Source: Hyphomonadaceae bacterium UBA7672 (lineage in GTDB: Bacteria; Pseudomonadota; Alphaproteobacteria; Caulobacterales; Hyphomonadaceae). Taken from it: a stretch of 64,000 nucleotides of DNA. The notes under the pieces were generated by a model, which did not search any database, was not told the origin of the DNA, and saw only the letters and a program-made list of their open reading frames with translations. The stretch spans positions 62,001 through 126,000 of the forward strand of contig DLHI01000024.1 of assembly GCA_002483135.1 (NCBI GenBank). The letters run 5' to 3'. Of the stretch, positions 1-9,189 are shown piece after piece (position 1 is the first letter of the stretch; every line of letters begins with the position of its first letter). The translations under genes were made by a program, and so were the position numbers.

Positions 1-10
1 TCGAACGGGG

Positions 11-1258
11 TTAGTGCGCGACGACGACGCCCGCGTCCCAGTCGATCACGAAGCCATCCTTGAGCACGTCCAGCCCGAGTATCCCGTGGCTGGCATCGTC
101 GTCATCGACGTGGACATCGACATTCTCGAGCGTGACAGCCTTCCCGCCGAGCGTGACGCTCGCTGTTGCAAGCCGCTTCGTCGTGTCACTGGTGACCATG
201 CCGCCGGCTCCGCCGCGCGTTGAGCTGACGGTCTCGGCGCCATCGAGAAGCGCCGCCGCATCCTTTGCAAACGCGCCTTCGAACGACGTTTTCTGCGCGC
301 CGCTATCGAGCAACATGGACAGGCGCACGGGCTGACCCGTTACGTCGATTGACAGCTGCGCCATCGGCGACATCGCGCTGAACAGTATGTTCCGCTCCGC
401 CGCCTCAACCTCAGCCGCTTCATCTCCGAAGGCGAAGACCTCCCTGCCATCAACCTTCGCGACTTCGATGTGCTTCATTTCCAGAAAGACCGGCATGCCA
501 AGAATGGCGTCGATAGTGTAAGCGCCGTTGGCAAATGACAGGTCTGTATCGGGTAGCACGATGAAGACCACGTTCGAAAAATCCGACCCCGCAAAGCTCA
601 GCCTCTCCGCCACGCCGAGGCGTGAGGCAACGGCATCGCGGCTCGACGAGCCGACACTCACAGTCGACTCCAGCATGCGCAGCCCTAGCCGTCGCGCAGA
701 CGTTTCGTTGATAGTGGAGAAGTTCGCACCCGTATCTAGGATAGCCGCGACGCTCTCGGCCCCGACCTTGATATCCGCACGCATGAGCCCCGCGAGATCG
801 CGGGCAATCGGCGCACGGCCCGCGCCGCCAGACAGAAGCCGGGTTGGCGGAACCCCCACTAGCGCCTCGACGAAAGTCAGCGCCTGAGCTTCGGAGGCAT
901 CCAACGGCTGGAGCGCCGCCGCGTCCCTTCCTGCGACAGCGGCGGCAGCGAACTCGCCGCGGCGCAGACAGAGAGACATCAGCGCGCGGAACCCTGCCGA
1001 CTTCAAAGCCGGATCCGCTTCTCTTGACGCCGCATCGGCGAGTTCAAACGTGATGGCCGGATCGTGCCGCATCCAGCTTCCGGCGACGGCCTTCGCCAGG
1101 GCCCGTTCGGCAGGACCTTCGCTTTCCGCCTCACGGACAAGAGCAGCAGGATCCATGTCGGATATGGCGGCCAGCATGCCCTCGTGATCAGCATAGGCTG
1201 GTGCAGCGAAAACTGCGGCAACGAGAGCGGCAAACAGGAAATGATGCTGCTTGTTCAT
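11..1258 (-). CDS. Exported protein with two retropepsin-like aspartyl protease domains
   Basis: A 415-residue protein with an N-terminal signal peptide (hydrophobic residues 6-20, likely cleavage after AYA near residue 23), so probably periplasmic. Two Asp-Thr/Ser-Gly motifs are seen: DTG at residues 175-177 and DSG at 318-320. Each is followed by the hydrophobic ILG element of the family (AILG near 251-254 and GILG near 392-395), so the protein holds two tandem retropepsin-type folds after a helical region at 25-135. Retroviral-type proteases normally dimerise; here the two halves could pair within one chain. The gene is transcribed away from plsY. Substrate unknown. Confidence 0.8.
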   Translation of the reverse strand: MNKQHHFLFAALVAAVFAAPAYADHEGMLAAISDMDPAALVREAESEGPAERALAKAVAGSWMRHDPAITFELADAASREADPALKSAGFRALMSLCLRRGEFAAAAVAGRDAAALQPLDASEAQALTFVEALVGVPPTRLLSGGAGRAPIARDLAGLMRADIKVGAESVAAILDTGANFSTINETSARRLGLRMLESTVSVGSSSRDAVASRLGVAERLSFAGSDFSNVVFIVLPDTDLSFANGAYTIDAILGMPVFLEMKHIEVAKVDGREVFAFGDEAAEVEAAERNILFSAMSPMAQLSIDVTGQPVRLSMLLDSGAQKTSFEGAFAKDAAALLDGAETVSSTRGGAGGMVTSDTTKRLATASVTLGGKAVTLENVDVHVDDDDASHGILGLDVLKDGFVIDWDAGVVVAH

Positions 1259-1358
1259 GGTAGAAACCTAGCACGATAGCGGCGGGCCAAGAAACAATTG
1301 GCAGCCATCCGCTGACCGCCTAAACAGGCGCGGGACAGGATTTGCGCCAAGGGGCCAC

Positions 1359-2066
1359 ATGACAATCGACTGGCTGGCCTATCTGGCTGCTGCCGCGTCC
1401 GGCTATCTGCTGGGCTCGATCCCGTTCGGGCTGGTCATCGTCAAGATGGCGGGCATGGGCGACATCCGGAATGTCGGCTCAGGCAATATAGGCGCGACCA
1501 ACGTGCTGCGCACGGGGCGCAAGGATCTCGCGGCGGCGACGCTGGTGCTGGACGCAGGCAAGGCGGGTCTCGCCTTCTTCCTGTGGTTTTTGTTAAGCGG
1601 AAAGCACTCCTACAGCGACCCGACCGTGACCGACACGATGCTGCGGGTCACAACCGAACTCGCCAACCCGTCCGCGTTTGTGCTCGGCCTCGTCTCGGGC
1701 GCATTCGCCTTCATCGGCCATTGCTACCCGGTTTGGCTGAAATTCAAGGGCGGCAAGGGCGTCGCCACCTTCATCGGCCTGATGCTCGCCTCGATGTGGC
1801 AGGTCGGCCTCGCGTTTGCGGCAACGTGGCTACTGATCGCCGCCGTGTTCCGCATGTCGTCACTGGCTGGCCTGATCGGCGCGACCGTGGCGCCCATCTA
1901 TGTCTGGCTGTTCGGCTACGGTCCGATGGCGATCATCACCTTCGCCCTGCTGGCCGCGCTGATGTACTGGCGCCACCGCTCCAACATCAGCCGCATCGTC
2001 GCGGGCAAGGAGCCGAAGATCGGCGAGAAGAAGAAAGCCGCTGAACCGCCTGGGGAAGATGGATGA
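1359..2066 (+). CDS. plsY: Glycerol-3-phosphate acyltransferase PlsY
   Basis: Inner-membrane enzyme that moves the acyl group of acyl-phosphate onto glycerol-3-phosphate, the first step of phospholipid synthesis. The glycine-rich motif NVGSGNIGATN lies at residues 38-48 and the second conserved block GHCYPVWLKFKGGKGVAT at 120-137. Several membrane segments are visible. At 235 residues it is longer than the usual roughly 200; the extra length is a loop near 80-105 and a charged C-terminal tail. Its stop overlaps the dprA start by 4 bp, so the two are probably translationally coupled. Confidence 0.95.
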   Translation: MTIDWLAYLAAAASGYLLGSIPFGLVIVKMAGMGDIRNVGSGNIGATNVLRTGRKDLAAATLVLDAGKAGLAFFLWFLLSGKHSYSDPTVTDTMLRVTTELANPSAFVLGLVSGAFAFIGHCYPVWLKFKGGKGVATFIGLMLASMWQVGLAFAATWLLIAAVFRMSSLAGLIGATVAPIYVWLFGYGPMAIITFALLAALMYWRHRSNISRIVAGKEPKIGEKKKAAEPPGEDG

Positions 2067-3166
2067 AGCGACGCACGCTTACGGGGGGAGAGCGTACTGA
2101 CTGGTTGAGACTGTCGCGAACACGCGGCATCGGCCCGATCACATTCTTTCACCTGCTTGAGCGCTATGGCTCGGCCGCGGCCGTGCTGGATGACCTGCCG
2201 TCGCTCGCGAAGAAGGCCGGGGCAAAAGCCGATGTCCGCGCGCCATCGCGCGACGAAATCGAGCGCGAGCTGACGGCCGCCGAAAAGCTTGGAGCCGTCC
2301 ATCGCGCAGCCTGCGAGCCAGATTATTCTGCCTGCCTCGCCGCCATCGACGCGCCGCCCCCTCTGATCTGCTTTCGTGGCCAGCGCGATCTGTTGAATCG
2401 GCCAGCCATCGCAATGGTCGGCGCGCGCGACGCCTCGGCCGTGGGCCGCCGCATGGCGCGCGACCTGGCACGTGAGCTGGGCGAGGCTGGCTATGTGATC
2501 ACCTCCGGCATGGCGCGCGGCGTCGACGGCGAGGCGCATGCCGCCGCGATTGAGACGGGCACGGTCGCCGTCCTCGCGGGCGGCATCGACATGATCTACC
2601 CACCCCAGCACGAACAGCTCTACGCCATGCTGGCCGAACGCGGCTGCATCGTTTCGGAAGCTCCTCCCGGCTATGTCGCGCAGGCGCGCGACTTTCCGAA
2701 ACGCAACCGCATCATCTCCGGCCTGTCTCTGGGAACCGTGGTGGTCGAGGCGGCAGAAAAATCCGGCAGCCTGATAACGGCTCGCTTTGCGCTGGAGCAG
2801 GGACGCGAGGTGATGGCCGTTCCCGGCTCTCCGCTAGATCCCCGCTGCCGCGGCGCAAACCGCCTGATCAAGCAGGGCGCCGCCCTTGTCGAAAGCGCCG
2901 ACGATGTTCTGAACGCCATGGCGGGAATCTCGCCTCCCACCTTCGACGAGCCCGGCGCCGACCGTTTCGATCCGCGCGATGCGGACGTGCCGGCAGCCCT
3001 GCTGCGCGCCGTGGCCGAAGCGCTGAGCCCGACGCCGATGCCCATCTCCGAAATCGCCCGTGCGGTGGACGCGCCCCATCGCCTGGTCGCCGCGGCCCTG
3101 GCTGAACTTGAACTTGCGGGCAAGGCTGTGACCCATGTGGGCGGCACAGCCAGCAGGGCCGTTTAG
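2063..3166 (+). CDS. dprA: DNA processing protein DprA/Smf
   Basis: Cytoplasmic single-stranded-DNA-binding protein that loads RecA on incoming DNA during natural transformation. The 367-residue chain has an N-terminal helix-hairpin-like region, the central Rossmann-type domain with GARDAS and SGMARGVDGEAH (about residues 118-160), the downstream RNRIISGLS and EAAEKSGSLITA blocks, and a C-terminal winged-helix-like domain (about 305-360). The start overlaps the plsY stop (ATGA). No other competence gene is in the window, so uptake ability cannot be judged. Confidence 0.93.
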   Translation: MKRRTLTGGERTDWLRLSRTRGIGPITFFHLLERYGSAAAVLDDLPSLAKKAGAKADVRAPSRDEIERELTAAEKLGAVHRAACEPDYSACLAAIDAPPPLICFRGQRDLLNRPAIAMVGARDASAVGRRMARDLARELGEAGYVITSGMARGVDGEAHAAAIETGTVAVLAGGIDMIYPPQHEQLYAMLAERGCIVSEAPPGYVAQARDFPKRNRIISGLSLGTVVVEAAEKSGSLITARFALEQGREVMAVPGSPLDPRCRGANRLIKQGAALVESADDVLNAMAGISPPTFDEPGADRFDPRDADVPAALLRAVAEALSPTPMPISEIARAVDAPHRLVAAALAELELAGKAVTHVGGTASRAV

Positions 3167-3192
3167 CCATCCCGTTCACACCCTGAAAATAT

Positions 3193-3211
3193 CTCCCCCC
3201 TACGGGGGGAG
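3193..3211. repeat. Strong GC hairpin in the dprA-topA gap
   Basis: CTCCCCCC-TAC-GGGGGGAG is a perfect 8-bp stem with a 3-base loop, 26 bp after the dprA stop. On the plus strand no T tract follows, so it is not a textbook terminator for dprA. Read on the minus strand it is followed by ATATTTTC. It may be a transcript-end stabiliser, or a member of a dispersed hairpin family. Confidence 0.5.
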
Positions 3212-3308
3212 CCGGCGGCGTCACTTTCCCGCGAATTGACATTCGGGAGCGCCACCCCCAGTTTCCCGGCGCATCCTCCCCCCAACCGCCCTGAAATTAC
3301 GAGGAAAA

Positions 3309-5993
3309 ATGCAGGTCGTCGTCGTAGAGTCCCCCGGCAAGGTCAAATCCATCAACAAGTACCTGGGCCCCGGGTACAAGGTGATGGCGTCCTACGGTCA
3401 TATCCGCGACCTGCCCTCCAAGGACGGTTCCGTGAAGCCCGATGAGGATTTCGCGATGTCGTGGGACATCGACGGAAAGTCGGTGAAACACGTCAAGGAC
3501 ATCGCCGACGCCGTTCGCGAGGCAGACGGCCTGATCCTCGCGACCGACCCTGATCGCGAGGGCGAAGCGATCTCGTGGCACGTGCTGGAAGCCCTCAACA
3601 ACCGCAAGGTTCTGAAGGGCAAAACCATCCAGCGCGTGACGTTCAACGCCATTACCAAGCAGGCGGTGACAGAGGCGATCCAGAACCCGCGTCAGATCGA
3701 CCAACAGCTGGTGGACGCCTATCTGGCCCGCCGCGCGCTCGACTATCTCGTGGGCTTCTCTCTCTCGCCCGTGCTGTGGCGCAAGCTGCCGGGCACGCGC
3801 TCGGCCGGTCGAGTGCAGTCTGTCGCGCTGCGCATCATCGTTGATCGCGAAATCGAGATCGAGAAATTCATCACGCAGGAATACTGGAACGTCGCCGCGA
3901 CGATGTCGGTGAATGGCTCTACCTTCGAGGCGCGCCTTACCGAGCTCGACGGACAGAAACTCCAGAAGTTCTCGCTGCCCAACGCGGAAGCCGCCGCACG
4001 AGCCCTTGCCGCAGTGAAGGCCGGCGCCTATCGCGTCGCTTCGGTCGAGGCGAAGCCGCTCAAGCGCAATCCGCCGCCGCCCTTCACCACGTCGACGCTG
4101 CAGCAGGAAGCTGCCCGCAAGCTCGGCTTCTCGGCCAGCCGCACGATGCAGGTCGCGCAGCGCCTCTATGAAGGCGTCTCGATCAATGGCGAGAACACCG
4201 GCCTCATCACCTATATGCGTACCGACGGCGTGCAGATGGCCGAAGAAGGCTATGCCGGCGCCCGCAGCGCCATCGCCCGCAACTACGGCAAGGAATACCT
4301 GCCCGAAGGCCCACGCCGCTATACATCCAAAGCCAAGAACGCGCAGGAAGCTCACGAAGCCGTGCGCCCCACCGACTTCAGCCGCCGCCCCGGCGACGTG
4401 TCGATGGAGCCCGACATGGCGCGGCTCTACGAACTGATCTGGAAGCGCGCGGTCGCCTCGCAGATGGAAGCCGCACAGCTTGAGCGCACCACGGTCGAAA
4501 TCCCGTCTACGGACGGCAGGGTGGCCCTGCGCGCCACCGGCCAGGTCGTGAAGTTCGACGGCTTCCTGACGCTTTATCAGGAAGGTCAGGACGAGAAGGA
4601 CGATGAGGATGGCGGCCGCCTCCCGGCTATGAAGGCCGGCGATACGCCCAAGCTGACCGACGCCGTCCACACGCAGCATTTCACCGAACCGCCGCCGCGC
4701 TTCTCGGAAGCCTCGCTGGTGAAGCGCCTTGAGGAACTCGGCATCGGCCGTCCGTCGACCTACGCCTCCACGCTCTCCACGCTGATCGACCGCGATTATG
4801 TGAAGCTGGAGCAGAAGCGCTTCATTCCCGAAGACAAGGGCCGGCTCGTCACCATCTTCCTCGAGAAGTTCTTTGCGCGGTACGTCGAATACGATTTCAC
4901 GGCGTCGCTTGAAGAGAAGCTCGACCTCGTTTCCGACGGCAAGCTGGCCTGGAAGGATTTCCTGCGCGACTTCTGGACCGAGTTCTCGGCTGCCATCGGC
5001 GCAACGGCCGAGCTGCGTGTATCGAACGTCATCGATGCGATCAACGAGGTCCTGGGGGCATACCTCTTCCCGCCGCGCAACGACGCTGAAGGCAATCCAG
5101 TCGATCCGCGCGTGTGTCCCACCTGCGGCACCGGCCAGCTGTCGCTGAAGCTCGGCAAGTTCGGCGCGTTCGTCGGCTGCTCGAATTATCCCGAATGCCG
5201 GTTCACACGCCCCTTCGGCGGCGACCAGGCAAACCAGAACGGGGACATTCCGCCGGACGGCAAGGTGCTTGGCAACGACCCGGATGGCATCCCCGTCTTC
5301 CTGAAGTCGGGCCGCTTCGGCGCTTATGTGCAGCTGGGTCCGGATCCGGTCGAGAAGGGCGAGAAGCCCAAGCGCTCGTCCATCCCGCGCGCCTGGCCGG
5401 TCGCTGACCTGGACCTGGAACAGGGCCTGAAACTGCTGTCGCTTCCGCGCGAAGTTGGCAAGCACCCGGACGATGGCGAGCCGATCGTGGCCAATCTCGG
5501 CCGCTTCGGCCCGTATGTGAAGCACCTCACCACTTACGCCAGCCTGTCCGACGAGAACGAGCTGTTCGAAGTCGGCCTCAACCGTGCCGTTACGCTGATT
5601 GCGGAGAAACGCGCGGGCAAGGGCGGCGGGCGTGGCCGTCAGGCCGTGACGCCGCTAAAAGAGTTGGGCAACCACCCCGATGGCGAACCCATCAACCTTT
5701 ATAGTGGCCGTTACGGCCCCTATCTGAAACACGGGATGATCAATGCGAACATCCCGCGCGGAGCCGACCCGGCCTCGATCACGCTGCAACAGGCAATCGA
5801 GCTGGTAGACGCTCGCGCCGCCGCCGCGCCCTCGACCAAGTCGAAGGGCAAGAAAGCGGCGAAGAAGGCGCCGGCCAAGAAGGCTGCCGCCAAATCCACT
5901 GGAGAAACAAAATCAACGACGACCAAGAAGCCCGGCGCCAGGAAGGCGCCTGCAAAAACCAAGAGCGCGAAAGCGACAAAAGCTGAGGCATGA
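3309..5993 (+). CDS. topA: DNA topoisomerase I (type IA)
   Basis: Relaxes negative supercoils by a transient 5'-phosphotyrosine bond. The TOPRIM domain is at the N-terminus (ESPGK at 7-11, DPDREGE at 80-86). The catalytic tyrosine is Y302 in GLITYMRTD. One four-cysteine zinc finger is visible (C603, C606, C624, C630), followed by repeated GRFGPY/GRYGPY-type modules and a Lys/Ala-rich tail (about 830-894) that should bind DNA. The SD GAGGAA sits just ahead of the chosen ATG. The stop overlaps the next gene by 4 bp. Confidence 0.97.
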   Translation: MQVVVVESPGKVKSINKYLGPGYKVMASYGHIRDLPSKDGSVKPDEDFAMSWDIDGKSVKHVKDIADAVREADGLILATDPDREGEAISWHVLEALNNRKVLKGKTIQRVTFNAITKQAVTEAIQNPRQIDQQLVDAYLARRALDYLVGFSLSPVLWRKLPGTRSAGRVQSVALRIIVDREIEIEKFITQEYWNVAATMSVNGSTFEARLTELDGQKLQKFSLPNAEAAARALAAVKAGAYRVASVEAKPLKRNPPPPFTTSTLQQEAARKLGFSASRTMQVAQRLYEGVSINGENTGLITYMRTDGVQMAEEGYAGARSAIARNYGKEYLPEGPRRYTSKAKNAQEAHEAVRPTDFSRRPGDVSMEPDMARLYELIWKRAVASQMEAAQLERTTVEIPSTDGRVALRATGQVVKFDGFLTLYQEGQDEKDDEDGGRLPAMKAGDTPKLTDAVHTQHFTEPPPRFSEASLVKRLEELGIGRPSTYASTLSTLIDRDYVKLEQKRFIPEDKGRLVTIFLEKFFARYVEYDFTASLEEKLDLVSDGKLAWKDFLRDFWTEFSAAIGATAELRVSNVIDAINEVLGAYLFPPRNDAEGNPVDPRVCPTCGTGQLSLKLGKFGAFVGCSNYPECRFTRPFGGDQANQNGDIPPDGKVLGNDPDGIPVFLKSGRFGAYVQLGPDPVEKGEKPKRSSIPRAWPVADLDLEQGLKLLSLPREVGKHPDDGEPIVANLGRFGPYVKHLTTYASLSDENELFEVGLNRAVTLIAEKRAGKGGGRGRQAVTPLKELGNHPDGEPINLYSGRYGPYLKHGMINANIPRGADPASITLQQAIELVDARAAAAPSTKSKGKKAAKKAPAKKAAAKSTGETKSTTTKKPGARKAPAKTKSAKATKAEA

Positions 5994-6775
5994 GCGAAGG
6001 CGATAACCAGCAGCTTGGACACATTAAGCGCGCAGTGAGGCCCCTGCTTTTCCGCACAAGCGAACCTGATTACCCAAGCGCGACGAATGGGGGCACAGCG
6101 ACGATCATCCAAACTGATAATGGCCGCGTGTTTGCGCTCTACTGTCAGCACTCAGCTAAATCGTTTCAGTGGCAAGACCTCCTTGTCTCAAATCGTAGAT
6201 CGGGCGGAAGTGCAGCAAACCTCCAAAGAGCACTGCACGTCGGCGGCCCAATCGATCACGCGGTTGGGTCAGATTTGTTGGATATAGCGGTAGTTGAGCT
6301 GGCCCAAGATCCAGCTTGGTTCACTGACGCGCCATTCTTGCTTTCGCAGAAAACCGTCTCAGACTGCCGACCTCACGACAAGTTAGTTGTATTCGGCTTT
6401 CCCACGGAATTGCTCAACCTCGCACTAGACCGCCCGAAAGCGACGGTCATGAACATGAAGCTGTGGGCTCACCCCAGAGAGTCACAGGACATCGTCTTGA
6501 GGCACGCCTCATGCGTCGCACCAGGAATTGGAACACACCTCAATACGCTCTCAGGATTCAGCGGTAGCCCGGTTGCGCGAGAATCAGACGGCCGGTTCTG
6601 TGGAATAGTTGTTCGCGGCGGAGTCTTACCGAACGACACTTTGAAATTATCATTCGTCGAAGGAAGTGACATCCTTCATTTGCTTACTGGTCCGCGAGAT
6701 CAGACGGGCTCCTATCGGTACGACAAGGAGATACCGTTCGGGGAGCTCCCTCCAGGCATAGGTGAGAACCAATGA
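5990..6775 (+). CDS. Trypsin-like serine protease-fold protein inserted in the topA-rnr operon
   Basis: A 261-residue protein with no signal peptide or membrane segment, so cytoplasmic. It keeps the layout of a chymotrypsin-fold protease: a GGTATII strand near 34-40, a candidate His54 (LYCQHSAK), Asp98 in LLDIAVVEL, and Ser191 in GFSGSPV followed by a CGIVVRGG strand. The His and Ser contexts are not canonical, so activity is uncertain. The reading frame overlaps topA by 4 bp and rnr by 4 bp, so it is translationally coupled on both sides. Its base composition is visibly more AT-rich and its codon use less biased than its neighbours, suggesting acquisition. No precise family is recognised. 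Confidence 0.7.
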   Translation: MSEGDNQQLGHIKRAVRPLLFRTSEPDYPSATNGGTATIIQTDNGRVFALYCQHSAKSFQWQDLLVSNRRSGGSAANLQRALHVGGPIDHAVGSDLLDIAVVELAQDPAWFTDAPFLLSQKTVSDCRPHDKLVVFGFPTELLNLALDRPKATVMNMKLWAHPRESQDIVLRHASCVAPGIGTHLNTLSGFSGSPVARESDGRFCGIVVRGGVLPNDTLKLSFVEGSDILHLLTGPRDQTGSYRYDKEIPFGELPPGIGENQ

Positions 6776-9138
6776 GCCGCCCACCGCGCCAACCGAGACC
6801 GGATAGCCCGCCCACGCGGGAGATGGTTCTCGGCTATCTTGAAAAGAACCCGCACCTCGGCGCCAAGCGCGACATAGCGCGTGGCCTCGATGTGGCGACA
6901 GAACACAAGCCCGAACTGCGGCGCATCCTGAACGAACTTGAAGCCGAAGGTGCGCTCGTGCGCACAGCCAAGCGCGCCTTCTCGCCTGCCGAGCAACCGC
7001 CGCCCACGGGCATCGTGCGCTTCGAGCGCATCGACCGCGACGGCGAGCTGATCGGCCGCGCCATCGGCAAGGATGGCCCCTTCGGACCAGACATCCTGTA
7101 TGCCGGCCCGTCTGGCGCGAACCATCGCAAGGGCGGCCCACAGCTGGCGCTTGCCGTCGGCGAGCGTGCGCTCTGCCGCGTCGAAAAGGGACGCGACGGC
7201 ATCTGGCGTGCGCGCGCCATCAAGAAGATCGACGCGACACCCGAGACCTCGCTGATAGGCGTCTACCGCGCTAATCGCTACGGCGGCACGGTTGAACCAA
7301 CATCCCGCAAGGAAAAATCGGAATTCATCATAGAACGCGGTGACTCGCGAGACGCACGCGATGGCGATCTCGTGCGTATTCAGGCCCGACCCGCGCGCGG
7401 CTATGGCCCGCGCCGCGCCAGCATCACGGATGTGCTCGGCCACATCGACGATCCGCGCGCGGCCTCGCTGATCGCGATGCACACGCACGGTGTGCCGGAT
7501 GAATTCCCGGAAGCCGTGATCGAGGAAGCGAACAAGGCCCGCCCTGCCCCTGCGCCGCGCGAAGACCTGACGAAAATCCCGCTGATCACCATCGATCCTG
7601 AAGACGCGCGCGATCATGACGACGCCGTCTACGCTGAGCCCGATGGTCATGGGGGATGGAGGGTGATCGTTGCCATCGCGGACGTCGCCGCCTATGTGCG
7701 CGTCGGCACGGCGCTGGATCGCGAAGCCTACCGACGCGGCAACTCCACCTACTTCCCCGACCGCGTATCGCCCATGCTGCCGGAACATCTCTCGGCGGAC
7801 CTCTGCTCGCTGCGAGAGAATGAACTGCGAGAGACGTTTGCGGTGGAGATATTCTTCAGCGCCAACGGTCACAAGACGAAACACCGCTTCATTCGCGGCA
7901 AGATGCGGTCAGCCGCCAAACTGTCGTATCGCCAGGCCCAGGACGCGATTGATGGCAACCCCGATGACAAGACACAACCTCTGCTGGAACAGGTTCTGAA
8001 GCCGCTCTGGGGCGCCTATGCAGCCGTGTCTAAGGCGCGAGATCAGCGCCACCCGCTGGACCTTGATCTGCCGGAACGCCGCGTGCGGATCGGACACGAC
8101 GGCAAGATCGCCTCAATCAGCCTGCGCGAGCGCTTCGACGCACACCGCCTGATCGAAGAATTCATGATCCAGGCCAACGTCTGCGCCGCCGAGACGCTGG
8201 AGACCAAGCGCACGCCGCTGGTCTATCGCGTGCACGAGGAGCCAAGCGAGGAGAAGGTCAACTCACTGGCCAACTTCCTGCCCACCATCGGGCTAAAGTG
8301 GACACGCGGCGAAACCATCACAGGCGCGCGGTTCAACAAGCTGCTGGCGGACGTGAAGGGTTCGGAGAACGAACCGCTGGTCAACGAGATGGTGCTGCGT
8401 ACGCAGGCGCAGGCGCGCTATGCCGACGAGAACCTTGGCCACTTCGGCCTGAACCTCGCGAAGTATGCGCACTTCACCTCGCCCATCCGTCGCTATTCGG
8501 ATCTCATCGTTCATCGCGCTCTCATCCGCGCCCTGGGTCTCGGACCAGACGGCATGAACGATCAGGACGCCGTGCGCCTCGAAGAGATGGCCGAGCACGT
8601 CACCATGACCGAACGCCGCTCCATGGCGGCTGAACGCGAGGCGACCGACCGCTATCTTGCCATCTACATGGCAGATCGTGTGGGGGCGGTGTTCGACGCC
8701 CGCATCGCCGGCGTGAACCGCGCCGGCTTGTTCGTGCGTCTCGCGGAGAAAGGTGCGGATGGGTTCATCCCTGCCTCGCGCCTGTCGGACGAGTACTGGA
8801 TCCACGACGACGTCAGCGCCGCCATGGTCGCGCAGCGGTCCGGCCAGCGTTACGAGATGGGCATGAACGTCCAGGTGAAGCTGATGGAGGCGACCCCGGT
8901 TACCGGCGGCCTGCTGTTCTCCATGCAATCGCCGCCGCGTCCACGGCGCACGGACCTGAAGATGCCTTCGCGTGACAGCGACGGCCGGGGCCCGCCGCGT
9001 GGTCCGCGCGATGGTCCGGCCCGCAAACGTCCAACCGACGGCGGCGGGCGCCCCCCGAACATCCGCCACTCGACCAAGAAGGGTCCCAGCGGCGGCAAGG
9101 CTAGCTACGGCAAGAACAAGAAGCGCAAGGGACGGTAG
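6772..9138 (+). CDS. rnr: Ribonuclease R
   Basis: Processive 3'-5' exoribonuclease of the RNB family that degrades structured RNA. The 788-residue chain has an N-terminal helix-turn-helix-like and cold-shock region (1-230), the RNB core with its metal-binding signature IDPEDARDHDDA at 274-285, a C-terminal S1 domain (about 635-720), and a basic Gly/Arg/Lys-rich tail from about 725. The SPIRRYSDL block of the RNB domain is present. Its start overlaps the preceding gene by 4 bp. Confidence 0.96.
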   Translation: MSRPPRQPRPDSPPTREMVLGYLEKNPHLGAKRDIARGLDVATEHKPELRRILNELEAEGALVRTAKRAFSPAEQPPPTGIVRFERIDRDGELIGRAIGKDGPFGPDILYAGPSGANHRKGGPQLALAVGERALCRVEKGRDGIWRARAIKKIDATPETSLIGVYRANRYGGTVEPTSRKEKSEFIIERGDSRDARDGDLVRIQARPARGYGPRRASITDVLGHIDDPRAASLIAMHTHGVPDEFPEAVIEEANKARPAPAPREDLTKIPLITIDPEDARDHDDAVYAEPDGHGGWRVIVAIADVAAYVRVGTALDREAYRRGNSTYFPDRVSPMLPEHLSADLCSLRENELRETFAVEIFFSANGHKTKHRFIRGKMRSAAKLSYRQAQDAIDGNPDDKTQPLLEQVLKPLWGAYAAVSKARDQRHPLDLDLPERRVRIGHDGKIASISLRERFDAHRLIEEFMIQANVCAAETLETKRTPLVYRVHEEPSEEKVNSLANFLPTIGLKWTRGETITGARFNKLLADVKGSENEPLVNEMVLRTQAQARYADENLGHFGLNLAKYAHFTSPIRRYSDLIVHRALIRALGLGPDGMNDQDAVRLEEMAEHVTMTERRSMAAEREATDRYLAIYMADRVGAVFDARIAGVNRAGLFVRLAEKGADGFIPASRLSDEYWIHDDVSAAMVAQRSGQRYEMGMNVQVKLMEATPVTGGLLFSMQSPPRPRRTDLKMPSRDSDGRGPPRGPRDGPARKRPTDGGGRPPNIRHSTKKGPSGGKASYGKNKKRKGR

Positions 9139-9189
9139 GGGTCCAGCCACACCGTTGACTGTGTCTCGCGCCGGGTCCAACTCAATCCC

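Noticed and set aside
3236..3258. TTGACA upstream of topA as promoter
   Set aside because: No -10-like hexamer at 16-18 bp, so a promoter cannot be supported.
3297..5525. 742-codon open frame antisense to topA
   Set aside because: It lies wholly opposite a conserved gene and is a by-product of high GC and codon bias; the translation has no family features.
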